Source: Flavobacteriales bacterium
GTDB lineage: Bacteria > Bacteroidota > Bacteroidia > Flavobacteriales > BACL11
DNA: 7,944 nt
Direction: 5' to 3'
Assembly (NCBI GenBank): GCA_002728175.1
Contig: PBVH01000016.1
Location: 3,873-11,816, forward strand
Within the stretch, counting starts at the first letter, position 1, and each line of letters starts with the position of its first letter. The notes below the pieces were generated by a model. That model made no database searches. It was given only the letters and a program-made list of their open reading frames with translations, and had not been told where the DNA came from. The translations under genes and the position numbers were made by a program. Below are positions 1 to 6,687 of the stretch, piece by piece.

Positions 1-320
1 ACAGTTAATAAATCAGGATCTGTAATTGCTGGAACTGGCATTGTTACACCCACACCAATATTTACTGGATCAATTGAATATATATCTCCAGTGCTAAGAA
101 TAATACCACTATCTAAACCCAAAGAGGTGTTTTGAGCATTAAACCAGCCAATTTGTGCTGTAGCACCTTGAAATGTATGATTACTTGCAATAATACCTCC
201 ACCTAACAAAATATTATCAACAAGAGATGTCGGATCATTATAAGGTATATTATTATCAACCACAATTTGTCCTTTTGTGAAAATTGATGTAAAAAACATT
301 AGTAAAAACAAGTAACGCAT
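1..320 (-). CDS. Secreted choice-of-anchor L domain-like protein, N-terminal part (cut by window edge)
   Basis: The reading frame opens at ATG 320-318 and stays open for 106 codons to the left edge, so the C-terminus is missing. An in-frame TAA at 332-330 lies just upstream, so this is the first possible start. Residues 1 to about 18 (MRYLFLLMFFTSIFTKG) look like a signal peptide, predicting export. The mature part has the pattern seen at the start of choice-of-anchor L proteins of Bacteroidota: a segment LVDNILLGGG, then a QIGWFN segment, then GLDSGIILSTGD. From family knowledge, such proteins are often large, surface-exposed or secreted, and carry a type IX secretion C-terminal sorting domain. 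That end is not visible here. It lies downstream of the ABC exporter gene on the same strand but has its own promoter-like box. The family call rests on remembered motif resemblance, not a search. Confidence 0.72.
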   Translation of the reverse strand, partial: MRYLFLLMFFTSIFTKGQIVVDNNIPYNDPTSLVDNILLGGGIIASNHTFQGATAQIGWFNAQNTSLGLDSGIILSTGDIYSIDPVNIGVGVTMPVPAITDPDLLT

Positions 321-324
321 TATG

Positions 325-332
325 CAAATTTA
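325..332 (-). promoter_or_regulatory. Putative Bacteroidota -7 promoter box (TAAATTTG) of the anchor-L-like gene
   Basis: Read on the minus strand, the bases are TAAATTTG, an exact match to the Bacteroidota TAnnTTTG -7 consensus. Only four bases (CATA) separate it from the ATG. If the box is used at normal spacing, transcription would start at or within a base or two of the start codon, giving a leaderless or nearly leaderless mRNA. I see no good TTTG -33 box at the expected distance upstream, which lowers confidence. Confidence 0.45.
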
Positions 333-368
333 AAAAAAGATAATAAATATGAACGTTACTGAATCTAG

Positions 369-2114
369 TTAAGCAGTTTGAGAACTGTACATTTTATAAT
401 ACATTCCCTTTTGAGCAATTAATTCTGTATGCGTCCCTGATTCTACTATTTTACCATCACTTAAAAAAATAATTTTATCTGCATGCAAAATAGTTGACAA
501 ACGATGGGCAATAATAATTGTTGTTCTATTTGTTGATATTCTTCTTAATGCATTTTGTAAAAGTTGTTCAGTTTTTGAATCAATTGAGGAAGTAGCCTCA
601 TCTAAAATTAAAATTTTTGAATTTCTAACATAAACTCTTAAAAAAGCGATTAGTTGACGTTGACCAACTGAAAGATTAACACCTCTTTCACCAATTACAT
701 ATTCATAAGCAGACGGTAAAGAATTTATAAATTCATGCAAACCAATTTCTTTTGCTCCATCTATAATCATTTGTTTAGTAATATTATGATCGTACAAACC
801 AACGTTATTAAATATTGATTCGGAAAACAAAAATACATCTTGATTTATTAATGAAATATTTTCTCTTAAGTTATTTAGGTCAATATCATAAATATTTTTA
901 TCATTTATTTTAACAACACCAGATTTTATATCATAAAATCTATTAATAATATTAATCATTGAAGTTTTTCCCGCGCCAGTTCTTCCTACAACTGCTAATG
1001 TTTCACCTTGATCAATATCGAAAGACAATCCTTTAAGAACAAGTTCATTTTTTTTATATTCAAAATGTACATTATTAAAACTAATTTTTGGGGATTTTAA
1101 TATTTTTTGATCCCCACTATTAAACTCTAATTCACTTACATTATCTATAACATTAAATACTCGTTGCGAACCAACTATTCCCATTTGTAAAATATTAAAT
1201 CTATCAGCAAGCTGTCTGATTGGTCTGAACATCATGTGGATTAACAATATAAATGCTGTTAACTCACCAATTGTAACATTCTCTCCATATGATATTAAAG
1301 TACCACCATACCAAACAATTAAAGCTATAGCTGAAGCTGAAAGAATTTCAACTATCGGAAAAAAAACAGCATAATAAAAAATCGATTTAATATGGGCATT
1401 TTGGTGAGCTTTATTAATTTCATAAAACTTATTGTATTCAGCATCTTCACGATTAAAAATCTGAACAATTTTCATGCCGACAATATGTTCTTGTACAAAT
1501 GTATTTAATCTTGCTACTTCATCTCTTACATTTTCAAATGAAATTTTAATATTTTTTTTAAACCATGCGGTAGCAATAAGCAAAAAAGGTATTGTTAACA
1601 AAGTAATTAATGTTAATCTCCAATCTGTATAGAACATAACTAAAACTACTATTATTAATCTTAAAAATTCTGCAATTATAACTAGAAGTCCTTGAGAGAA
1701 AATATCTGAAATTGTTTCAATATCTGAAATTGAACGTGTTACTAAAGTTCCAATTGGTGTGTTATCAAAATAACGCTTTTTCAAATTCAAAATATGCTTA
1801 AAAATTACCTCTCTAATATCTTTTATTACATTTTGACCAATCCAAGTTGACAAGTACATATAAAAGAATTGCATACATCCTTCTAAAATTAACAAAACAA
1901 AGAGAATTATCATCATATTTAACAATAATTCAGGTTTTGGAACTAAAATATAATTGTCAACAGCATGAGAAATTAAATATGGTCGAATTGGGCCTAAAAA
2001 AGAAAGTGTAATAGCAAAAATAGCTGCAAAAATAAATCGGCTTTTATAAGGTTTTGCAAATAAAATTACTCTTTTAAGTAAATTTAAATCTAATATATCT
2101 TTACTTGTAGACAT
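369..2114 (-). CDS. ABC half-exporter, fused membrane and ATPase domains (MsbA/multidrug type)
   Basis: This 581-residue protein has the length and layout of a type IV (B-family) ABC exporter half-transporter, which works as a dimer in the inner membrane. Residues about 20-315 form the transmembrane domain with six hydrophobic segments. The ATPase domain follows: A-loop tyrosine near 353 (FEY), Walker A GRTGAGKT at 377-384, Q-loop Q425, ABC signature LSVGQ at 481-485, Walker B ILILDE with D505 and E506, D-loop SSID at 509-512, and H-loop H537. All catalytic residues are present, so it should hydrolyse ATP. The substrate cannot be read from sequence; lipid, drug or peptide export are all possible. 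Its ATG lies inside the end of truA (14-nt overlap), so both are probably one transcript and translationally coupled. I know truA followed by an ABC exporter as a common arrangement in flavobacteria, which suggests an old linkage rather than recent transfer. Confidence 0.95.
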   Translation of the reverse strand: MSTSKDILDLNLLKRVILFAKPYKSRFIFAAIFAITLSFLGPIRPYLISHAVDNYILVPKPELLLNMMIILFVLLILEGCMQFFYMYLSTWIGQNVIKDIREVIFKHILNLKKRYFDNTPIGTLVTRSISDIETISDIFSQGLLVIIAEFLRLIIVVLVMFYTDWRLTLITLLTIPFLLIATAWFKKNIKISFENVRDEVARLNTFVQEHIVGMKIVQIFNREDAEYNKFYEINKAHQNAHIKSIFYYAVFFPIVEILSASAIALIVWYGGTLISYGENVTIGELTAFILLIHMMFRPIRQLADRFNILQMGIVGSQRVFNVIDNVSELEFNSGDQKILKSPKISFNNVHFEYKKNELVLKGLSFDIDQGETLAVVGRTGAGKTSMINIINRFYDIKSGVVKINDKNIYDIDLNNLRENISLINQDVFLFSESIFNNVGLYDHNITKQMIIDGAKEIGLHEFINSLPSAYEYVIGERGVNLSVGQRQLIAFLRVYVRNSKILILDEATSSIDSKTEQLLQNALRRISTNRTTIIIAHRLSTILHADKIIFLSDGKIVESGTHTELIAQKGMYYKMYSSQTA

Positions 2115-2850
2115 TAAATATTTTGTTTGAATATTCTATTTTGTGAAGAAAAAGCGCATATGAGGGAACAGTTTTTCCAGCTAATGATCTATTTTTTTTA
2201 GTCAATATATCTCCCACCGAATCTGGGCTCATTTTTTTTTCGCCAACTTGCAAAAGTGTACCTACTATACTTCTTACCATATTCCATAAAAACCTATCTG
2301 CTCTTATCTCAAAAACTAATTTATTATCAAAATTGTGCCAATTAGCGTACTCAACATTACAAAAGTTTGTGTGTGTTTGACTATGTTTTTTTGTAAATGA
2401 TGTAAAATCATGCTTGCCAAGCAAAAATTTACATGATTGGCGCATTTTTTCGATGTCAAGTGATTTATGTATTAAAAAAGCATCTTCAATAAAAGAATTT
2501 TTTTGGTTTATAATAAAATATCGATAAGTTCTATTTTTTGCATCGAATCTACAATTAGCATCATTTGAAACTTTAATGATATTATGTATAGTTATATCAT
2601 TTGGAAGAAATTGATTTAATCTAAAAATTAATTTGTCAATTTCAAATGTTGTTTTAGTATCAAAATGAGCATACATTTGATTTGCATGTACACCAGCGTC
2701 AGTTCTTCCAGCGCCAGTAACAAATATTTCTTCTTTTAAAATTGTGGTTAACGCTTTATTAATTACTGCTTGAATTGTTATATTGTTAGGCTGAACTTGC
2801 CAACCGTGATAATTTGTGCCTCGATATGAAATTTCAATAAAAAAACGCAT
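2101..2850 (-). CDS. truA: tRNA pseudouridine(38-40) synthase TruA
   Basis: TruA converts uridine to pseudouridine at positions 38-40 of the anticodon stem-loop of many tRNAs, in the cytoplasm, without cofactors. The 249-residue product is close to the usual length of bacterial TruA. It opens with the family's typical strand and motif (FIEISYRGTNYHGWQ, residues 4-18). The catalytic aspartate is D51 within GRTDAGVHA (48-56). An NRTYRY segment at 106-111 and RFLWNMVRSIVGTLLQVG at 186-203 match the conserved C-terminal half. The chosen ATG gives the standard N-terminus, and a TATCTTTG promoter box ends five bases before it. It is the first gene of a minus-strand pair with the ABC exporter, whose start codon it overlaps. 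It is divergent from the bat operon and shows nothing broken. Confidence 0.97.
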   Translation of the reverse strand: MRFFIEISYRGTNYHGWQVQPNNITIQAVINKALTTILKEEIFVTGAGRTDAGVHANQMYAHFDTKTTFEIDKLIFRLNQFLPNDITIHNIIKVSNDANCRFDAKNRTYRYFIINQKNSFIEDAFLIHKSLDIEKMRQSCKFLLGKHDFTSFTKKHSQTHTNFCNVEYANWHNFDNKLVFEIRADRFLWNMVRSIVGTLLQVGEKKMSPDSVGDILTKKNRSLAGKTVPSYALFLHKIEYSNKIFNVYK

Positions 2851-2855
2851 TTTTG

Positions 2856-2863
2856 CAAAGATA
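2856..2863 (-). promoter_or_regulatory. Putative -7 promoter box (TATCTTTG) of truA
   Basis: On the minus strand this reads TATCTTTG, an exact TAnnTTTG match, followed by CAAAA and the truA ATG. With the usual spacing the transcript would begin one or two bases before the start codon, so the message would be essentially leaderless. No TTTG -33 box stands at the usual distance. A TGGACA hexamer lies 18 bases upstream of the box (plus-strand 2882-2887), resembling a classical -35 element, but its relevance is uncertain. Confidence 0.55.
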
Positions 2864-2923
2864 GTACGATAAGTTTGATTATGTCCATCTGCAATAAAAT
2901 AAATTAAAAAAAAATACGTTCAC

Positions 2924-2948
2924 AATTTGATATTTTTTTAATCAAATT
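2924..2948. repeat. Perfect 8-bp inverted repeat in the truA/moxR intergenic region
   Basis: AATTTGAT at 2924-2931 and ATCAAATT at 2941-2948 are exact reverse complements separated by nine A/T bases. The left arm contains the TTTG (-33) box of the bat promoter, and the right arm ends just before its -7 box. The placement would suit an operator for a dimeric regulator. The region is very A+T-rich, so chance is a serious alternative. No G+C-rich stem exists, so it does not resemble an intrinsic terminator. Confidence 0.4.
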
Positions 2949-2957
2949 ATAATTTTG
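2926..2957 (+). promoter_or_regulatory. Putative promoter of the bat operon (TTTG, 20 nt, TAATTTTG)
   Basis: TTTG at 2926-2929 and TAATTTTG at 2950-2957 match the Bacteroidota -33 and -7 consensus boxes (TTTG and TAnnTTTG) with a 20-nt spacer, which fits the known range. Transcription would start near 2961-2964, leaving a leader of about 15 nt before the moxR ATG. It is the only promoter-like site I see ahead of the six plus-strand genes, consistent with one operon transcript. Confidence 0.68.
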
Positions 2958-2977
2958 CATACATAAACTAATGAAAT

Positions 2978-3979
2978 ATGAATGATACATTAAAAACAGA
3001 TATAAAAGAGCTAAATGAGAGAATTAATAAAGAGAGTGCAATTATTGACATGCTAACTCTTGAAGTAAACAAAGTAATTATTGGGCAAACGCACATGAGC
3101 GAAAGATTACTTGTTGCTTTATTATCCAACGGACATATTTTACTAGAGGGTGTTCCTGGTCTAGCTAAAACATTAGCAATAAGTACTTTAGCAAAAACAA
3201 TAGATGCAAATTTCAGCAGACTACAATTTACACCAGACTTACTTCCTGCTGATATTATTGGCACACAAATTTACAGTCCAAAATCTGAAAAATTTACAAT
3301 AAAAAAAGGTCCAATTTTTGCTAACTTTATTTTAGCTGATGAAATCAATCGTGCTCCTGCCAAAGTTCAATCTGCACTTTTAGAAGCCATGCAAGAGAGA
3401 CAAGTAACTATTGGAGGTGAATCTTTCAATTTAGACGAACCTTTTTTAGTTATGGCAACTCAGAACCCAGTTGATCAAGAAGGGACATACCCTTTGCCTG
3501 AAGCGCAAATTGATAGATTCATGTTAAAAATAATAATTGATTACCCAACCAAAGATCAAGAAAAGATAATAATGAGAAATAACTTAGCTAAAGAATTTCC
3601 ACAAGCTAACTCTGTTTTATCAACTGAAGCAATATTGAAGGCCAGAAATATTGTAAAAGAAGTTTACATGGACGAAAAGATTGAACAATATATTATTGAT
3701 ATTGTGTTTGCAACTAGAAATCCAGAGAAATTTGGTTTGGAAAAATTTCAGCATATGATTTCATTTGGATGTTCACCAAGAGCGAGTATTAATTTAGCTG
3801 CAGCTAGCAAAGCCTATGCATTTATTAAAAGAAGAGGATATGTAATTCCAGAAGATGTTCGTGCACTATGTCATGATGTATTAAGACATCGAATTGGCTT
3901 AACATATGAAGCTGAAGCTGAAAATATCACATCTGAGGATATTATTACTGAAATACTAAATACAGTTGAAATCCCATAA
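2978..3979 (+). CDS. moxR: MoxR-family AAA+ ATPase of the Bat operon
   Basis: This 333-residue protein is a typical cytoplasmic MoxR AAA+ ATPase, thought to act as a chaperone-like remodeller of VWA-domain partners. Visible motifs are Walker A GVPGLAKT at 58-65, the F-x-P-D-L-L-P segment at 84-90, Walker B ADEINRAP at 120-127 with D121 and E122, sensor 1 ATQNP at 160-164, the EAQIDRF arginine-finger region at 175-181 (R180), and sensor 2 GCSPRAS at 264-270 (R268). All are intact. An in-frame TGA at 2972-2974 precedes the ATG, so this is the first ATG in the frame. It is the first gene of the operon, and its stop overlaps the next start by one base (TAATG). MoxR next to a DUF58 gene is a standard pairing and implies that they work together. 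The biochemical target here is inferred from the family, not shown. Confidence 0.96.
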   Translation: MNDTLKTDIKELNERINKESAIIDMLTLEVNKVIIGQTHMSERLLVALLSNGHILLEGVPGLAKTLAISTLAKTIDANFSRLQFTPDLLPADIIGTQIYSPKSEKFTIKKGPIFANFILADEINRAPAKVQSALLEAMQERQVTIGGESFNLDEPFLVMATQNPVDQEGTYPLPEAQIDRFMLKIIIDYPTKDQEKIIMRNNLAKEFPQANSVLSTEAILKARNIVKEVYMDEKIEQYIIDIVFATRNPEKFGLEKFQHMISFGCSPRASINLAAASKAYAFIKRRGYVIPEDVRALCHDVLRHRIGLTYEAEAENITSEDIITEILNTVEIP

Positions 3980-4854
3980 TGAACGCTTCTGATTTACTTA
4001 AAAAAGTTAGACAAATTGAAATAAAAACAAGAGGTCTTTCGAATCACATTTTTGCAGGAGAATACAACACAGCATTCAAAGGTAAAGGAATGGCTTTTTC
4101 TGAAGTGAGAGATTATCAAAATGGAGATGATGTTCGATTGATTGACTGGAACGTAACTGCCCGTTACAATAGTCCTTTTGTTAAGGTTTTTGAAGAAGAA
4201 AGAGAGATGACCGTTATGTTAATAATTGATGTTTCAGGGTCTAATAACTTCGGATCAAATAAGAATTTTAAAAAAGAATTAGCTACAGAAATTGGAGCTG
4301 TTTTAGCTTTTTCTGCTATTAAAAATAATGATAAAGTTGGGGTAATTTTTTTCTCAGATATTATTGAAAAATTTATTCCACCTAAAAAAGGTAAAAAACA
4401 CATTTTAAGAATAATTAGAGAAATTATTTCCTTTAAACCATCAAGCAAAAAAACTGATCTTTCTGTAGCATTAGAATATTTTAATTCTGTTATTAGTAGA
4501 AGAAGCATTTGTTTCATTTTATCAGACTTTATTAGCACTAGTTTTAAAAAACCTTTACAAATAGCCAGTAGAAAACATGATGTTGTAGCTCTAAAACTAA
4601 TTGACAAAAGAGAAGAAATAATACCAAATATTGGTTTAGTTCCAATTGAAGATGCTGAAAGTGGAAAAAAAATTATTATTGATACAAGTAGCAAATTTTT
4701 TATTAATAGATTATTAGAAGAAAAGAATAAAAGAAATAATAAATTAAAAAGTTTAATGAATGAAAGCAGTGTAGACTTAATAAATTTATACACTGGAGAA
4801 GATTATGTAAAGCCGTTAATTAATTTTTTTAAAAAAAGGAGTATTAAAAGATGA
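3979..4854 (+). CDS. DUF58 / VWA-domain protein, MoxR partner
   Basis: The 291-residue product carries the DUF58 hallmark at residues 35-62 (GKGMAFSEVRDYQNGDDVR, then LIDWNVTAR). A VWA-like fold follows with a complete metal-ion adhesion site (MIDAS): D84, S86 and S88 in DVSGS, T159 in KKTDL, and D183 in LSDF. I see no signal peptide or membrane segment, so it is probably cytoplasmic, where it can meet MoxR. DUF58 proteins nearly always sit beside MoxR, and binding of the two is the working model. The ATG overlaps the moxR stop by one base, and the TGA overlaps the next ATG by four, so coupling is likely. The C-terminal 50 residues are lysine- and asparagine-rich. The exact role in the Bat system is unknown. 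Confidence 0.94.
   Translation: MNASDLLKKVRQIEIKTRGLSNHIFAGEYNTAFKGKGMAFSEVRDYQNGDDVRLIDWNVTARYNSPFVKVFEEEREMTVMLIIDVSGSNNFGSNKNFKKELATEIGAVLAFSAIKNNDKVGVIFFSDIIEKFIPPKKGKKHILRIIREIISFKPSSKKTDLSVALEYFNSVISRRSICFILSDFISTSFKKPLQIASRKHDVVALKLIDKREEIIPNIGLVPIEDAESGKKIIIDTSSKFFINRLLEEKNKRNNKLKSLMNESSVDLINLYTGEDYVKPLINFFKKRSIKR
4836..4841 (+). promoter_or_regulatory. Shine-Dalgarno-like AAGGAG before the DUF4381-like gene
   Basis: AAGGAG ends nine bases before the ATG at 4851, a normal spacing for a ribosome binding site. It lies in the last codons of the DUF58 gene and uses an AGG arginine codon, while the neighbouring arginines there use AGA. None of the other starts in this window has such a site, as expected for Bacteroidota, so it may be chance or a real local aid to re-initiation. 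Confidence 0.35.
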
Positions 4855-5705
4855 GAAACATATGCATCTTAATATTATTGTTAATTAATTCGAAAGCCTG
4901 GACTCAAGAAATTTCAGTTGATACAAACATTATATTTGTTGGTCAACAAGTTGAAATAAAAATATCAAATAATATTAAAAATTCTGAATTTTGGCCAAAT
5001 TTTAATGATACGCTTGTAAATGGATTGGAAATAGTTCAATCAGATTTTGATACTATATCTGAAGAGATTGTACAAAAAATTATAATTACCTCTTGGGATT
5101 CTGGAAGTTATTTTATACCACCAGTCAAATTTTCCACAACAAGTAAATCCAATGGTCTTATTATCAATGTTTTATTACCTAATATTGATACGAATTCAGA
5201 ACTAAAAGATATTAAAGGCCCATTAGATGGCAGCATTGGTTGGAGCGATATCTGGCCTTGGCTTTTACTAACATTAATAATATTACTATCAATTTTCACA
5301 TATAAAAAGTATTTTAATAAAAAGAAAAAAACTGTTGTCGTCAAAAAAAATATTCAAACTCCCGCACATGTTTTAGCTCTAAATGCACTTAAAAAACTTG
5401 AAAATAAAAAGCTAATTGACAAAAAAGATATTAAAGAATATTATTCGTCAATCTCTGAAATTATTAGAAGATATATACAGAATAGATTTAATTTTCCTGC
5501 ATTAGAACTTACAACATATGAGATATTAGATATTATTACAGCTAATATTAAAAAAGAAGAATCTATTTCTTTAAAAAATATTTTAGAAATTTCTGATCTT
5601 GTGAAATTTGCAAAAAAAATACCTAATCAAAATGAAAATGTTAGAAATTTAAATTTAGCAACTGATTTTGTTAAAAAAACCAAAAAAGAAACAATTAATG
5701 AATAA
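4851..5705 (+). CDS. Bat operon membrane protein with DUF4381-like C-terminal region
   Basis: The 284-residue protein starts with a short hydrophobic leader (residues 1 to about 18), probably a signal peptide. A periplasmic part of about 115 residues follows, with a strand-rich look and a segment SWDSGSYFIPPVKF (81-94) reminiscent of BatD-like beta domains. One membrane segment lies at about 134-151 (WPWLLLTLIILLSIF). Lysine-rich residues follow, placing the tail in the cytoplasm. The tail (about 172-284) has the helical pattern of DUF4381: ALNALKKLEN, then EYYSSISEIIRRYIQNRF, then LELTTYEIL. This gene usually lies between the DUF58 gene and batA in Bacteroidota and is often left unnamed. It could link the cytoplasmic MoxR/DUF58 pair to the membrane BatA/BatB proteins; that is inference. 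The start overlaps the upstream stop by four bases (ATGA) and has a Shine-Dalgarno-like site. Confidence 0.85.
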   Translation: MRNICILILLLINSKAWTQEISVDTNIIFVGQQVEIKISNNIKNSEFWPNFNDTLVNGLEIVQSDFDTISEEIVQKIIITSWDSGSYFIPPVKFSTTSKSNGLIINVLLPNIDTNSELKDIKGPLDGSIGWSDIWPWLLLTLIILLSIFTYKKYFNKKKKTVVVKKNIQTPAHVLALNALKKLENKKLIDKKDIKEYYSSISEIIRRYIQNRFNFPALELTTYEILDIITANIKKEESISLKNILEISDLVKFAKKIPNQNENVRNLNLATDFVKKTKKETINE

Positions 5706-6687
5706 TTATACATTTGTAAATAGCGAATACATCTATTTGGCAATTATTCCAATATTAATCTTTTTCTGGTATTTTTTCAAGAACAAAGAAAATTTCGGAT
5801 CAATAGTATACTCAGATATTAATTTAGTTAATTATAAAAAAACATTAAAACAAAAACTAATACACCTTCCTTTCATATTAAAGATTATTGCATCACTTTT
5901 ACTTGTAATTGCACTTGCAAGGCCTCAATCCTCTATAAATTGGGAAGAAAGTTCAATTGAGGGTATTGATATTGTGTTAGCAATTGATATTTCAGGTAGT
6001 ATGTTAGCTCAAGATTTAAAGCCGAACAGACTTGAAGCATCTAAAGATGTCGCGACTCAATTTATAAATAAACGATCTAATGATAGAATAGGATTAGTTG
6101 TGTTTTCTGGAGAAAGTTTCACTCAATGTCCCCTAACAACAGATCACAATATTTTAATTAACCTATTTCAAGATGTTAATAGTGGAATGATTGAAGATGG
6201 AACCGCTATTGGAATGGGAATAGCAAACTCAGTCAACAGATTAAAAAATTCAAAAGCAATCTCTAAGGTAATAATACTATTAACAGACGGAGTTAATAAT
6301 AGCGGCTCAATTCCTCCACTTACAGCGGCAGAAATAGCAAAAAAATATAACATAAGAGTATACACTGTTGGAGTCGGTAGTGAAGGATTTGCTCCATACC
6401 CATTTCAAACACCATTTGGAATTCAATACCAAGACGTAGAAGTTAAAATTGATGAAAAAACACTTCAAGATATAGCTACAATTACTGATGGAAAATATTT
6501 TAGAGCAACCAACAACAGTTCTTTAAAAAAAATATATGATGATATTGATAAGTTAGAAAAATCAAAAATTGAAGTTACTGAATTTCATAAAAGAAATGAA
6601 GAATATTTACTTTTTGCTATTTCATCATTAATTCTTTTAATCTCAGCATTTATTTTAGAAACTTTTTATTTTAAAAAAATTATCTGA
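5698..6687 (+). CDS. batA: BatA, membrane-anchored VWA-domain protein
   Basis: With the ATG at 5698 the product has 329 residues. An earlier in-frame ATG at 5668 would add ten mostly lysine and leucine residues. I prefer 5698 because MNNYTFVNSEYIYL is a normal BatA beginning, and because it puts the MIDAS aspartate at residue 97, exactly as in BatB. Membrane segments lie at about 11-28, 58-74 and 303-322. The loop between the first two is lysine-rich and so cytoplasmic, which places the VWA domain (about 88-290) in the periplasm. The conserved ALARPQ (72-77) follows the second segment. The MIDAS is complete: D97, S99, S101 (DISGS), T169 and D197 (TDG). The gene overlaps its upstream neighbour by 8 nt and batB by one base (TGATG). 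Bat proteins were named for aerotolerance in Bacteroides, but the ligand is unknown. Confidence 0.93.
   Translation: MNNYTFVNSEYIYLAIIPILIFFWYFFKNKENFGSIVYSDINLVNYKKTLKQKLIHLPFILKIIASLLLVIALARPQSSINWEESSIEGIDIVLAIDISGSMLAQDLKPNRLEASKDVATQFINKRSNDRIGLVVFSGESFTQCPLTTDHNILINLFQDVNSGMIEDGTAIGMGIANSVNRLKNSKAISKVIILLTDGVNNSGSIPPLTAAEIAKKYNIRVYTVGVGSEGFAPYPFQTPFGIQYQDVEVKIDEKTLQDIATITDGKYFRATNNSSLKKIYDDIDKLEKSKIEVTEFHKRNEEYLLFAISSLILLISAFILETFYFKKII

Noticed and set aside
321..368. Possible terminator between the ABC exporter and the anchor-L-like gene
   Set aside because: On the minus strand there is a run of seven T, but no stem precedes it; only a six-base AACGTT palindrome is nearby.
2851..2977. 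Possible small RNA or riboswitch in the divergent intergenic region
   Set aside because: The region is short, extremely A+T-rich, has no G+C stem, and is accounted for by two divergent promoters and short leaders.
2968..3264. Minus-strand frame of 98 codons across the moxR start
   Set aside because: It is the reverse of the MoxR N-terminal coding region including Walker A, with no promoter box or family resemblance, so it is a shadow frame.
4164..4793. Long open frame of 209 codons on the minus strand, antisense to the DUF58 gene
   Set aside because: It lies wholly inside a well-supported gene, its translation is a low-complexity run of Leu, Ile, Ser and Phe as expected from the reverse of A-rich codons, and it has no recognisable motif.
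5668..5697. Ten extra N-terminal codons for BatA from an earlier ATG
   Set aside because: They lie inside the end of the upstream gene, encode only a Lys-rich stretch, and would break the match in register with BatB. The ATG at 5698 gives a typical BatA start.
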